Shown in pieces: positions 7,546 to 15,280 of a stretch of 64,000 bases of DNA (position 1 is the first letter of the stretch; each line of letters opens with the position of its first letter). Source of the DNA: an uncultured Celeribacter sp. (GTDB lineage: Bacteria > Pseudomonadota > Alphaproteobacteria > Rhodobacterales > Rhodobacteraceae). The stretch is taken from assembly GCF_963676475.1 (NCBI RefSeq), contig NZ_OY781107.1, positions 372,001 through 436,000 on the forward strand. Direction: 5' to 3'. The translations under genes were made by a program, and so were the position numbers. Below the pieces are notes generated by a model. That model did not search any database. It saw nothing but the letters and a program-made list of their open reading frames with translations, and was not told the origin of the DNA.

Positions 7546-8724
7546 ATGACCCATCCGCTGTTCGACCCGATCATTCCCCGCTTCGGCACCCATTGCGCGA
7601 AATGGGACAAGATGCAGGACATCTACGGCGTGCCCTCCGAGGACGGGATTGCAATGTGGGTCGCGGATATGGATTTCCGCCCGCCTGCGGTGGTGCAAGC
7701 CGCCGTCGAAAAAATGGCGGCGCACGGTATTTACGGGTATCTGGGCGATGAGAGCGATTATCTGGCGGCCATTCAATGGTGGATGAAAAACCGACATGGC
7801 TGGGAGGTCAGCCCTGAGTGGATTTTCACTACGCATGGGCTTGTGAATGGCACGGCGCTCTGTGTCGACACCTACACGCAACCGGGCGATGGCGTGGTCC
7901 TGATGACCCCTGTGTACCATGCGTTCAGCCGGGTGATCAAAGCCGCCGGGCGCGAGGTGGTCGAATGTCCTCTGGCGCTTGAGGGCGGCAAATATGTGAT
8001 GGATTTCGACGCTTGGGATGCGCAGATGACCGGCAAGGAGACCATGTTGGTCTTTTGCTCGCCGCACAATCCGGGCGGCCGCGTCTGGAGCCGGGACGAG
8101 TTGGAGGCGGTGGCCGCGTTCTGCAAGCGTCACGGCCTCATTCTTGTGTCAGACGAGATTCACCACGATCTGGTGATGCCCGGACACAGCCATACGCCGA
8201 TGGCGCTGATCGACGGGATCGAAGACCGGCTGATCATGATGACCGCGACCACGAAGACCTTCAACATCGCGGGCACGCATTCCGGCAATGTCATCATCCC
8301 GGACGCCAAGCTGCGCGGCAAGTTTGCGGCGCGGATGGCCGCACTGGGGATTTCGCCCAACTCCTTTGGCGTCGAAATGGCCACCGCCGCCTATAGCCCC
8401 GAAGGTGCCGCCTGGGTCGATGAGTTGGTCGCCTATCTCGACGGCAACCGGCAGATTTTCGATGCAGCAATTGCGGAGATTCCGGGGCTGGCCTCGATGC
8501 CTCTGGAGGCCACCTATTTGGCTTGGGTCGATTTTTCCGGCACCGGCATGAGCGCCGAAGAATTCACCGCACGGGTCGAAAAATCCGCCCGCATCGCGCC
8601 CAATCATGGGCCGACATTTGGCAAGGGCGGCGAGCTTTACCTGCGTTTCAACCTCGCCACGCCGCGCAGCGTGGTCGAGACGGCCTGCACCCGTCTCAAA
8701 GAGGCGTTCAGCGATCTTCAGTAA
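7546..8724 (+). CDS. PatB/MalY-type aminotransferase, putative cystathionine beta-lyase
   Basis: This is a 392-residue fold-type I PLP enzyme. The N-terminal WVADMDF motif is characteristic of the MalY/PatB subgroup of C-S lyases. Further marks are CSPHNPGGRVW, the SDEIHHDLV aspartate for the PLP nitrogen, and the PLP lysine in TATTKTFNIAG. Family members cleave cystathionine to homocysteine, pyruvate and ammonia, or other S-substituted cysteines. The exact substrate is not readable. A strong AAAGGAG site precedes the ATG. The gene is divergent from the def operon and convergent with a small hypothetical gene 6 bases after its stop. Confidence 0.85.
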   Translation: MTHPLFDPIIPRFGTHCAKWDKMQDIYGVPSEDGIAMWVADMDFRPPAVVQAAVEKMAAHGIYGYLGDESDYLAAIQWWMKNRHGWEVSPEWIFTTHGLVNGTALCVDTYTQPGDGVVLMTPVYHAFSRVIKAAGREVVECPLALEGGKYVMDFDAWDAQMTGKETMLVFCSPHNPGGRVWSRDELEAVAAFCKRHGLILVSDEIHHDLVMPGHSHTPMALIDGIEDRLIMMTATTKTFNIAGTHSGNVIIPDAKLRGKFAARMAALGISPNSFGVEMATAAYSPEGAAWVDELVAYLDGNRQIFDAAIAEIPGLASMPLEATYLAWVDFSGTGMSAEEFTARVEKSARIAPNHGPTFGKGGELYLRFNLATPRSVVETACTRLKEAFSDLQ

Positions 8725-8730
8725 GCCCGT

Positions 8731-9078
8731 TCAACGTGGCAACAAGGCGACCGGCGCGTCATCGGGCCGGTCGTAATCCAGAGGCGGCTTATCGCTGGCC
8801 ACGGTCGAGCGTTTGAACTCAAAGCTCATCTCATGCCCGTCATCCGTCGTCGCCACGATCAGCGCCTGATAGAGGTGCCGCGTGCCGTCGAAGACATCGA
8901 CCAACCCACGCAAGTGTTCGGTGTTGTCGCGATCGAGTGCAAAACCAGTGTCCCACGTGCGCAGGATCGGATAGGTCTCATCCCCCACTTTGACGCGCAG
9001 CCGAGACCGGCGCTTGAGATCACGTTTGCGGGCCATCTCAAGACCTTCAAGCACCTCTTTGGGCAAAAAATCAGTCAT
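8731..9078 (-). CDS. Hypothetical protein, 115 residues
   Basis: The start at 9078 is chosen because GGAG lies about 8 bases upstream. The longer in-frame reading to 9153 has a low-complexity arginine-rich start. The protein begins with an acidic-to-basic helix (MTDFLPKEVLEGLEMARKRDLKRRSRL) cut here for length, then a beta-rich region with WDTGFAL and VDVFDGTRHLYQALI. The basic start followed by short beta strands loosely recalls PilZ-like folds, but I cannot support that. It has no signal peptide or membrane segment. It is convergent with the PatB-like gene. Confidence 0.6.
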   Translation of the reverse strand: MTDFLPKEVLEGLEMARKRDLKRRSRLRVKVGDETYPILRTWDTGFALDRDNTEHLRGLVDVFDGTRHLYQALIVATTDDGHEMSFEFKRSTVASDKPPLDYDRPDDAPVALLPR

Positions 9079-9251
9079 GGCGCGTCTCCGTTGCACTCTG
9101 CCTTTGCCACGCATGCTGCGCAGCATTTTCGGTCTCCTTAAAGCTTGGCGCAAACATGGTTTCGGTCAAGTTAACCGTTTCATCCTGTGCCAAGTTTCGC
9201 CGCAAGAGTCACCGGATTACCGCAATTCCTCACTCTGCCTCCGTCACAAAA

Positions 9252-9274
9252 GCACTTTATGTGCGGTATCGCAC
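9252..9274. promoter_or_regulatory. Nested inverted repeats upstream of the GST gene
   Basis: GCAC-TTTAT-GTGC (9252-9264) overlaps GTGCG-GTAT-CGCAC (9261-9274), so two small palindromes share a GTGC arm. They lie about 77 bases before the GST start in the 272-base divergent spacer 9079-9350, which holds no gene I can support. The repeats could be an operator or a transcript hairpin. No known motif is assigned. Confidence 0.3.
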
Positions 9275-9350
9275 CATAGATGCGCCCTGACGCCTGTTTG
9301 AGCGCGCATATAAAGCGGTTACCTCAATGTGACCACAAGCGGAGGGAAAC

Positions 9351-10325
9351 ATGGGTTACCTACAAGACGGAACATGGCATGATGGCTGGTACGACACGAC
9401 CAAATCCGGCGGAAAATTCGAACGCAGCACGGCGGGGTTTCGCAACTGGGTGACCCCGGACGGGCAACCCGGCCCAAGCGGCACGGGTGGCTTTGCGGCC
9501 GAAAGCGGACGTTACCACCTGTTTGTCTCCTACGCTTGTCCTTGGGCGCATAGGACCTTGATTTTTCGCGCTCTTAAAGGGCTTGAGGATCACATCACCA
9601 TCTCCGTCGTGCACCCCGACATGATGAAAGACGGCTGGACTTTTGACACGGATTTCGAGGGTGCGACGGGCGATACGCTTTTGGGCAAACACTTTCTGCG
9701 CGAGGTCTATCTTGAGGCCGACCCGCATGTTTCCGGTCGCGTCACAGTGCCGATCCTGTGGGATAAGAAAACCGGCACCATTGTCTCGAACGAATCGTCC
9801 GAGATCATCCGCATGTTCAATTCGGCCTTCGACGGGATCACCGGCAACACGTTTGATTTCTGGCCCGAAGAGATGCGCGATGACATTGAGGCGATGAACG
9901 CGCGCGTCTACGAGCCGATCAACAACGGCGTTTACAAGGCCGGTTTCGCCACCACGCAGGCCGCCTATGACGAGGCCATCCACCCGCTGTTCGACAGCCT
10001 GGATGCGCTCGAAGCGGCGCTGTCAGAGCGCCGTTACCTTTTGGGTGATCATCTGAGCGAGGCCGACTGGCGCCTCTTCACCACGCTCATCCGGTTCGAC
10101 AAGGTCTATCACACGCATTTCAAATGCAACAAACGCATGCTGAAGGATTACCCCAACCTCTGGGCCTATACGCGTGAGCTTTATCAGATGCCCGGCGTGC
10201 GTGAGACGACGCATTTCGATCATATCGTGCGGCACTATTTTTACAGCCACGACATGATCAACCCTTACCGCATCCTGCCGATCAGCCCAGAGATTGACTT
10301 CGAAGCGCCGCATGGACGTGGCTAA
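9351..10325 (+). CDS. Glutathione S-transferase family protein, glutathionyl-hydroquinone reductase type
   Basis: The 324-residue protein matches the Xi-class/ECM4-like GST family. Its marks are the catalytic cysteine in YACPWAHRTLI, the VVHPDMM and W-rich N-terminal extension, PILWDKKTGTIVSNESSEI for the glutathione gamma-glutamyl site, and a helical C-terminal domain with FTTLIRFDKVYHTHFKCN. These enzymes reduce glutathionyl-hydroquinones in the cytoplasm. The start follows GGAGGG about 7 bases upstream. It is a single-gene unit with palindromes in its leader. The natural quinone substrate is unknown. Confidence 0.9.
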   Translation: MGYLQDGTWHDGWYDTTKSGGKFERSTAGFRNWVTPDGQPGPSGTGGFAAESGRYHLFVSYACPWAHRTLIFRALKGLEDHITISVVHPDMMKDGWTFDTDFEGATGDTLLGKHFLREVYLEADPHVSGRVTVPILWDKKTGTIVSNESSEIIRMFNSAFDGITGNTFDFWPEEMRDDIEAMNARVYEPINNGVYKAGFATTQAAYDEAIHPLFDSLDALEAALSERRYLLGDHLSEADWRLFTTLIRFDKVYHTHFKCNKRMLKDYPNLWAYTRELYQMPGVRETTHFDHIVRHYFYSHDMINPYRILPISPEIDFEAPHGRG

Positions 10326-10344
10326 GAGGGTTTATGAAAGCGGG

Positions 10345-10710
10345 TCAGGAGGCCACTTTTCCGTAATGTGCGACCATGGCGCTCAGATCGTCAGGGTCGA
10401 CCTTTTTCGGAACAAAGGCACAGGCATTCGCAGCATGCTGAAAAATCGACCCATCTGAGAAAAAGCTCGAATTCGTGGTGAAAATCACCCGCGTTTCCGG
10501 GTGGCGATAATTGGCATAATCAGCCACCGCGAAGGCAGAGCCTTCTTCAAGGACGAGATCGAGAACGATCAGTTCCGGGGCGCCATGCTGCAATGCTGCA
10601 ATCGCGGCTTCCTGATCCTGCACGACAGACACCACCATCCCTTGACGCTCCAGATGGCGTTTCCAGATCTGCCCAAGCTCGGGGCTGCTTTCGACGATTA
10701 GTACCTGCAT
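10345..10710 (-). CDS. Receiver-only response regulator
   Basis: The 121-residue protein is a single CheY-like receiver domain with no output domain. The phospho-acceptor aspartate is in LIVLDLVLEEGS, the switch threonine in VIFTTNSS and the conserved lysine in AFVPKKVD. The usual acidic pair after beta-1 (DD/DE) is replaced by ES in VLIVESSPELG, so metal binding may be weakened. The start at 10710 gives MQVLIVESS. The longer frame to 10785 has no domain and a polar start. No kinase lies nearby, so its partner is elsewhere. Confidence 0.85.
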   Translation of the reverse strand: MQVLIVESSPELGQIWKRHLERQGMVVSVVQDQEAAIAALQHGAPELIVLDLVLEEGSAFAVADYANYRHPETRVIFTTNSSFFSDGSIFQHAANACAFVPKKVDPDDLSAMVAHYGKVAS

Positions 10711-10929
10711 ACGCTCTCTGACCACGGGCCTTTGCCGCGATCCGTTTTTATCTCTTTGAAGAGGAAAGTGGATTCGATAGGTCAAAGTAACGGACCTTTA
10801 ACTTCGGGGTCAATCGCATCGGAGTCGCACCCCATGGCAGAAAAGCTAAGATTTTAACTTGCACTCCTCCGCAGGCCCGCCGAAACACAGGCGACAGGGG
10901 CATGCAATGCGCCTATGAGCGGAGGGCCT

Positions 10930-11874
10930 ATGAGCAAACATCGCGATCATGGCGGGGGGTTAGACGCTGCCGTCGCCCGATATGGCGGCGAGAAAGCCGA
11001 TTGGATCGACCTCTCGACCGGCATCAACCCGACCTCCTATCCCATCGGCGAGATTCCGCAAACGGCATGGTCCGCATTGCCGGATGCCGCCGCCCAAGAC
11101 GCCCTGATCCAGGCTGCGCGCACCTTCTGGACTGTGCCGCGTGGTGCCGCCATCCTTGCCGCGCCCGGCGCCTCAAGTCTCATCGCGCGTTTGCCTGCGC
11201 TTTGGCCCGTTGGCCAGGTCGAGGTTCAAACCCCGACCTATAACGAACATGCAGGCGCCTTCGATGCACAGGGTTGGCAGGTCTCTCACCAACCCAACCT
11301 GTCCGCAGACGTGCAGGTGGTCGTGCACCCAAACAACCCCGACGGGCGGCTGTGGCAGCAAGACGAACTGACCGCCCCCTATGTGATCATCGACGAAAGC
11401 TTTGGCGATGTGATGCCGGAGGAGAGCCTGATCGAGCGCGTTTCAGATGGGCGTACCATCGTGCTCAAGAGCTTTGGCAAATTCTGGGGACTGGCCGGGC
11501 TACGCCTCGGGTTTGCCATCGGCGCGCCGGAGCTGATCGACAGGCTCTCCAGCCTGATCGGCCCCTGGGCGGTATCCGGTCCGGCGCTCTCTATTGGCAC
11601 GGCGGCGCTGAATGATATCGCATGGGCGACCGCCACGAATATCAAATTAAAACATGATATGGAAAAATTAGATCGCCTTATGATCCATAAGAATGCAAAA
11701 TCTATTGGCGGCACCACTCTCTTTCGTCTCTATGAGACCCCGGATGCCCGCGCCTTTCAGAACAGATTGGCCAAGGGTCACGTCTGGTCGCGCATCTTCC
11801 CCTATTCCGACACTTGGTTGCGTCTTGGTCTACCGCCAGAGGACAAATGGGATCAGCTGGAGGCTGCGTTGTGA
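10930..11874 (+). CDS. cobC: Threonine-phosphate decarboxylase, cobalamin biosynthesis
   Basis: This PLP enzyme (CobC in the aerobic Pseudomonas naming, CobD in Salmonella) makes (R)-1-amino-2-propanol phosphate, the linker for the cobalamin nucleotide loop. It is 314 residues with the family start HGGGLDAAVARYGG, STGINPTSYP, VHPNNPDGRLW, YVIIDESFGD and the PLP lysine in VLKSFGKFWGLAG. The ATG at 10930 has GGAGG directly upstream. The ATG at 10915 is an alternative. It overlaps cbiB by four bases. I looked for a cobalamin riboswitch upstream and did not find the conserved box. Confidence 0.92.
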   Translation: MSKHRDHGGGLDAAVARYGGEKADWIDLSTGINPTSYPIGEIPQTAWSALPDAAAQDALIQAARTFWTVPRGAAILAAPGASSLIARLPALWPVGQVEVQTPTYNEHAGAFDAQGWQVSHQPNLSADVQVVVHPNNPDGRLWQQDELTAPYVIIDESFGDVMPEESLIERVSDGRTIVLKSFGKFWGLAGLRLGFAIGAPELIDRLSSLIGPWAVSGPALSIGTAALNDIAWATATNIKLKHDMEKLDRLMIHKNAKSIGGTTLFRLYETPDARAFQNRLAKGHVWSRIFPYSDTWLRLGLPPEDKWDQLEAAL

Positions 11875-12794
11875 ACACTGCCGCCGCGCTCTTTCTCGCT
11901 CTGGCGCTCGACGCGATTTTCGGGGAACCGAAATGGCTTTGGAACCGGATGCCGCATCCCGCCGTCCTGATGGGGCGGTTGATCGGCTGGGCCGACCGGC
12001 AGTTCAATCAAGGCGCCGGACGCAAAGCCAAGGGCATCCTCGTGATGACGGCTTTGGTGATCGGCGCTGCCGCACTTGGGAGTGTGCTGCGCCACATCCC
12101 GCTGGTTGAGATCTTTCTGGGCGCCATTCTTCTCGCCCAAAGGTCGCTGGTCGATCACGTTAAGGCGGTCGCGCACGGGCTCGAGACCTCGCTTGAGGCC
12201 GGACGTCATGCCGTGTCGATGATCGTCGGACGGGACACCTCCGAGATGGACACCCCCGCCGTCGCGCGCGGTGCCATTGAATCTGCGGCGGAAAATTTCT
12301 CCGACGGTGTGATCGCACCCGCCTTCTGGTTCCTGCTCTTCGGTCTGCCGGGTATTCTGGTCTATAAAATCACCAACACCGCCGACAGCATGATCGGCTA
12401 TCGCACCGAGAAGTATCGCGATTTTGGTTGGGCCGCCGCACGTTTAGACGATCTGCTCAATCTGATCCCTGCCCGCCTCACCGCGCTCTTGCTGTTTCCG
12501 TGGCGGAACATGCGTGGATCACACGAGGAAAAGCTTTCGCTCTGGCAAGAGTTCTATACCGACGCCCGCCGTCATCGCTCCCCCAACGCAGGCTGGCCAG
12601 AGGCCGCCCTGTCGCGCAAACTTGGCATCGCCCTCTCCGGCCCCCGCGCCTATCATGGCGAACTGCGCGACTACCCATGGGTCAATCGCTGTGGCCGCGA
12701 GGCCACCGTCGGTGACATTGACGCCGCCTGCGTCCAGCTGTGGCGGGCATGGTCCATCGTTTTGTTCTGCCTCGCTTTCCTGTCATTTGCCTGA
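11871..12794 (+). CDS. cbiB: Adenosylcobinamide-phosphate synthase
   Basis: CbiB (CobD in aerobic naming) is an inner-membrane enzyme that joins the aminopropanol phosphate made by CobC to adenosylcobyric acid. The 307-residue protein starts from GTG (GTGA overlap with cobC). It has the family block ALDAIFGEPKWLWNRMPHPAVLMG, shortened here as FGEPKW and HPAVLMG, then ARGAIESAAENFSDGVIAPAFW positions around residue 145, NTADSMIGYRTEKY, and several membrane helices. The neighbouring gene makes its substrate, so the assignment is firm. Confidence 0.93.
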   Translation: MNTAAALFLALALDAIFGEPKWLWNRMPHPAVLMGRLIGWADRQFNQGAGRKAKGILVMTALVIGAAALGSVLRHIPLVEIFLGAILLAQRSLVDHVKAVAHGLETSLEAGRHAVSMIVGRDTSEMDTPAVARGAIESAAENFSDGVIAPAFWFLLFGLPGILVYKITNTADSMIGYRTEKYRDFGWAAARLDDLLNLIPARLTALLLFPWRNMRGSHEEKLSLWQEFYTDARRHRSPNAGWPEAALSRKLGIALSGPRAYHGELRDYPWVNRCGREATVGDIDAACVQLWRAWSIVLFCLAFLSFA

Positions 12795-12846
12795 CGTCAC
12801 TCCCCCCGCTATCTTACCCCGAAATATGACTTTAAAAGGTAACCTC

Positions 12847-14019
12847 ATGCGTTCTCTCGGCCTTGTGCTCGCCCTCTCCCTCGCCTCCCCCGCTGTTGCG
12901 GATGTCTCTTGTGGCGGAAATTTCTCAAGCTTTGTCAATAAGATGAAGCAATCCGCTGTGAGACAAGGCCATGCGCAGGCCAATGTCGACCGGTTCTTTG
13001 CCTCCGTCCGCCACACCCCCGCTGTCATCAAGGCCGACCGTGCGCAGGGCGTGTTTCAAAAGACATTCATCGACTTTTCCCGCGCTCTGATCAGCCAAAA
13101 CCGGATTCAGAACGGCGCCGCCAATGCGTCGAAATACAAAAGCGTTTTCGACCGGATCGAGCGTGACTATGGCGTCTCGCGCGGCGTGCTTTTGGCCTTT
13201 TGGGCGCTTGAGACCGATTACGGTCAGGTGCAGGGAAACTTCAACACGCTGAACGCGCTGATGACACTGAGCCACGATTGTCGTCGCCCCGAGTTGTTCC
13301 AGCCGCAGGTCTTCGCAGCACTCACTCTTTTCGAGCATGGCGATTTCGACCCGGCAACAACGCAGGGCGCCTGGGCCGGTGAGATCGGCATGGTTCAGAT
13401 GCTGCCGAAAGACATCCTTGAAAACGGTGTCGACGGCGACGGCGACGGTCATGTCCGGCTCAAAACCTCCGCCCCGGATGCGCTCATGTCCGGTGCGAAA
13501 ATGCTGCGGCATCTGGGGTGGCGCGCGAATGAACCATGGTTGCAGGAAATCACCCTGCCCTCGCCCCTCGACTGGTCGACAACGGGCCTGAACCACAAAA
13601 TGTCCGTGCGCGACTGGGAACGCCTCGGCGTCAAACCTCGCAGCGGATCTTTCCGCAATGGCAATCTTCAGGCCTCGGTGCTTTTGCCGATGGGCCGCAA
13701 TGGTCCGGCTTTCCTCGCCTATCCGAATTTCGAGGTGCTGTTCGAGTGGAACAAGAGCTTTGTCTATGTGACCACCGCCGCCTATTTCGCCACCCGCCTC
13801 GAAGGTGCGCCGGTCTATAACGCGGGCAACCCGGATGCCGGACTGTCGGGCGCGCAGATGAAACAGCTGCAACAAAAGCTTGTGAACATGGGCTATGATG
13901 TCGGCGGCGTGGACGGCATTCTGGGCGAGAAAACCCGCGAGGCCGTACAAAGCGTTCAGGAAAAACTGGGCTTGCCGGCGGATGCCTGGCCGACGCCTGC
14001 GCTTTTGTCGCGCCTGTAA
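12847..14019 (+). CDS. Lytic murein transglycosylase, MltB family with peptidoglycan-binding domain
   Basis: The 390-residue exported protein has a signal peptide (MRSLGLVLALSLASPAVADVS). An SLT_2/MltB catalytic domain follows, with the catalytic glutamate in LLAFWALETDYGQ and the EIGMVQMLPKDIL block. The C-terminal peptidoglycan-binding domain (about residues 325-390) has LQQKLVNMGYDVGGVDGILGEKT. It cleaves the MurNAc-GlcNAc bond to give 1,6-anhydro products. The ATG at 12847 has AAAAGG about 8 bases upstream, and an ATG at 12826 is a weaker alternative. It follows cbiB by 52 bases and may be transcribed with it. Confidence 0.9.
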   Translation: MRSLGLVLALSLASPAVADVSCGGNFSSFVNKMKQSAVRQGHAQANVDRFFASVRHTPAVIKADRAQGVFQKTFIDFSRALISQNRIQNGAANASKYKSVFDRIERDYGVSRGVLLAFWALETDYGQVQGNFNTLNALMTLSHDCRRPELFQPQVFAALTLFEHGDFDPATTQGAWAGEIGMVQMLPKDILENGVDGDGDGHVRLKTSAPDALMSGAKMLRHLGWRANEPWLQEITLPSPLDWSTTGLNHKMSVRDWERLGVKPRSGSFRNGNLQASVLLPMGRNGPAFLAYPNFEVLFEWNKSFVYVTTAAYFATRLEGAPVYNAGNPDAGLSGAQMKQLQQKLVNMGYDVGGVDGILGEKTREAVQSVQEKLGLPADAWPTPALLSRL

Positions 14020-14082
14020 ACCAAGGACTCTTGGGGGCAGATGTCCGGGATGCACAGGACCTGTGTTCTCGCGGAGGCTTGC

Positions 14083-14098
14083 ATTTTCTGAGTAAAAT
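14083..14098. promoter_or_regulatory. Possible operator upstream of the siderophore-interacting gene
   Basis: ATTTT-CTGAGT-AAAAT is an A/T inverted repeat in an AT-rich leader, 47 bases before the start codon at 14146. A second small repeat, GTTTG-N7-CAAAC, follows. Iron-responsive control by Fur, Irr or RirA is common for such genes, but this repeat does not match a consensus well enough to name the regulator. Confidence 0.3.
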
Positions 14099-14145
14099 AG
14101 TTTGTTTTTCGCAAACATCTGAATAACCAGTGAAAGTGACTCGCC

Positions 14146-14937
14146 ATGACTGCCCCCACCATCCGCCGCATGCGGCATGAGCTGAAATTCCGCGACCTTA
14201 CCGTGGCCAGCACCGAACGCCTGACCCCGCATATGATCCGCATCACATTGAGCGGGGCCGATCTGGCGGATTTCGCCAGCGGGTCGTTTGACGATCACCT
14301 CAAGGTCTTTGTGCCCACGAGCGATGAGCCCGCCAAACGCGACTACACCCCGCGCCGCTTTGACACCGAAGCGCAAGAGTTGATCATCGACTTCGCCGAT
14401 CACGGCGAAGGCCCGGCGGCAAGCTGGGCGCGCGATGTGAAATCCGGGGACACGGTTCAGGTCGCTGGCCCGCGTGGCTCGCGCGTGATCGAAGGCGAGA
14501 TCGCCCATTGGGTGTTGATCGGCGACGAAACCGCGCTCCCCGCCATGGGTCGTAAACTCGAAGAACTGCCCGCAGGTGTGAAGGTCACGATGATCGCCGC
14601 CGTGCCGGGCACCGAGGATGAGCAAAAAATTGAAAGCACTGCCGATGTGACGACCCATTGGGTGCATCGCCCGCTGGATCAAGCGACCGAGGCTCAGCCT
14701 TTCTTGGACGCTCTGCCGCAGATCACGTTGACGCCAAACACCTTTGTCTGGATCGCCACAGAGGCTGACATCGCCAAGCAACTGCGCGAGGCTGTGCTGG
14801 AGATGGGTCATCCGCTGCAATGGCTGAAGGCGGCGGGCTATTGGATCAACGGCGAGGCCGAAGCCTCGATCAAGGATCTCGACGCCCCCGCAGGTGGCCA
14901 TGGCGTCGGTATGGGAAAAGGGATGGGACGCGGCTAA
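14146..14937 (+). CDS. Siderophore-interacting protein (FAD-dependent ferric reductase family)
   Basis: The 263-residue protein fits the SIP/ViuB family: an N-terminal FAD-binding barrel with RDYTPRRFD (flavin-binding RxYTxR) and FADHGEGPAASWA, followed by AGPRGSRVI and a C-terminal NAD(P)H-like domain with WVLIGDETALPAM. These cytoplasmic flavoproteins reduce Fe3+ in ferrisiderophores to release iron. The tail AGGHGVGMGKGMG is glycine-rich. No siderophore transporter is nearby. The gene has its own AT-rich leader and ends about 100 bases before a terminator. Confidence 0.9.
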   Translation: MTAPTIRRMRHELKFRDLTVASTERLTPHMIRITLSGADLADFASGSFDDHLKVFVPTSDEPAKRDYTPRRFDTEAQELIIDFADHGEGPAASWARDVKSGDTVQVAGPRGSRVIEGEIAHWVLIGDETALPAMGRKLEELPAGVKVTMIAAVPGTEDEQKIESTADVTTHWVHRPLDQATEAQPFLDALPQITLTPNTFVWIATEADIAKQLREAVLEMGHPLQWLKAAGYWINGEAEASIKDLDAPAGGHGVGMGKGMGRG

Positions 14938-15038
14938 TTCAGTTTTTCTACAGTTTACCGAGCGCGCTTTACGGTTTGGTAAGAAATCTGTTAGAGTCTG
15001 ACACAGCGAAATGAGACATTCAGTGTCATCATCCAAAT

Positions 15039-15077
15039 GACCCGGCAGAGTTGCAGCTCCGCCGGGTCTCTCTTTCT
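15039..15077 (+). terminator. Rho-independent terminator downstream of the SIP gene
   Basis: GACCCGGC (15039-15046) pairs with GCCGGGTC (15061-15068). An inner GAG/CTC pairing extends the stem, and a TCTCTTTCTC pyrimidine tail follows on the plus strand. It may end the SIP transcript or a short independent RNA that starts around 15005 (see findings). Confidence 0.6.
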
Positions 15078-15081
15078 CAGG

Positions 15082-15177
15082 TTACAGCCCGATCCAGAGA
15101 CGGATGATTGCCACGGCGAGCGTTGCCGCCGCAATGATCACCATCCATTTGCGAAATGAGTGTTCTTCCAGTGTCAT
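15082..15177 (-). CDS. Very small membrane protein, 31 residues
   Basis: The reading frame starts MTLEEHSFRKW, continues into a hydrophobic helix (MVIIAAATLAVAIIRLWIG) and stops. This is the layout of a single-pass membrane microprotein with a short cytosolic start. AGGAGGTG, a near-perfect anti-Shine-Dalgarno match, lies only 2 bases before the ATG, closer than usual. If the annotated ATG is not used, the CTG at codon 3 is better spaced. It lies between SIP and smc in an otherwise empty 340-base gap. I do not recognise it. Confidence 0.45.
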   Translation of the reverse strand: MTLEEHSFRKWMVIIAAATLAVAIIRLWIGL

Positions 15178-15280
15178 CACCTCCTGTCACCGCAATGGAT
15201 TGCGGCAACGTTAGGATTAGAATCGAATTGTTGGAATTATCTTAACGCAGTGTGCGCACCGAGATCGCGCAACACAGCTT

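Noticed and set aside
10711..10929. Cobalamin riboswitch before cobC
   Set aside because: I looked for the conserved B12 box and paired elements in the leader and did not find them.
12925..15036. A 703-codon minus-strand open frame opposite mltB and the SIP gene
   Set aside because: Both genes on the plus strand have clear domains and starts. The antisense product has no recognisable fold.
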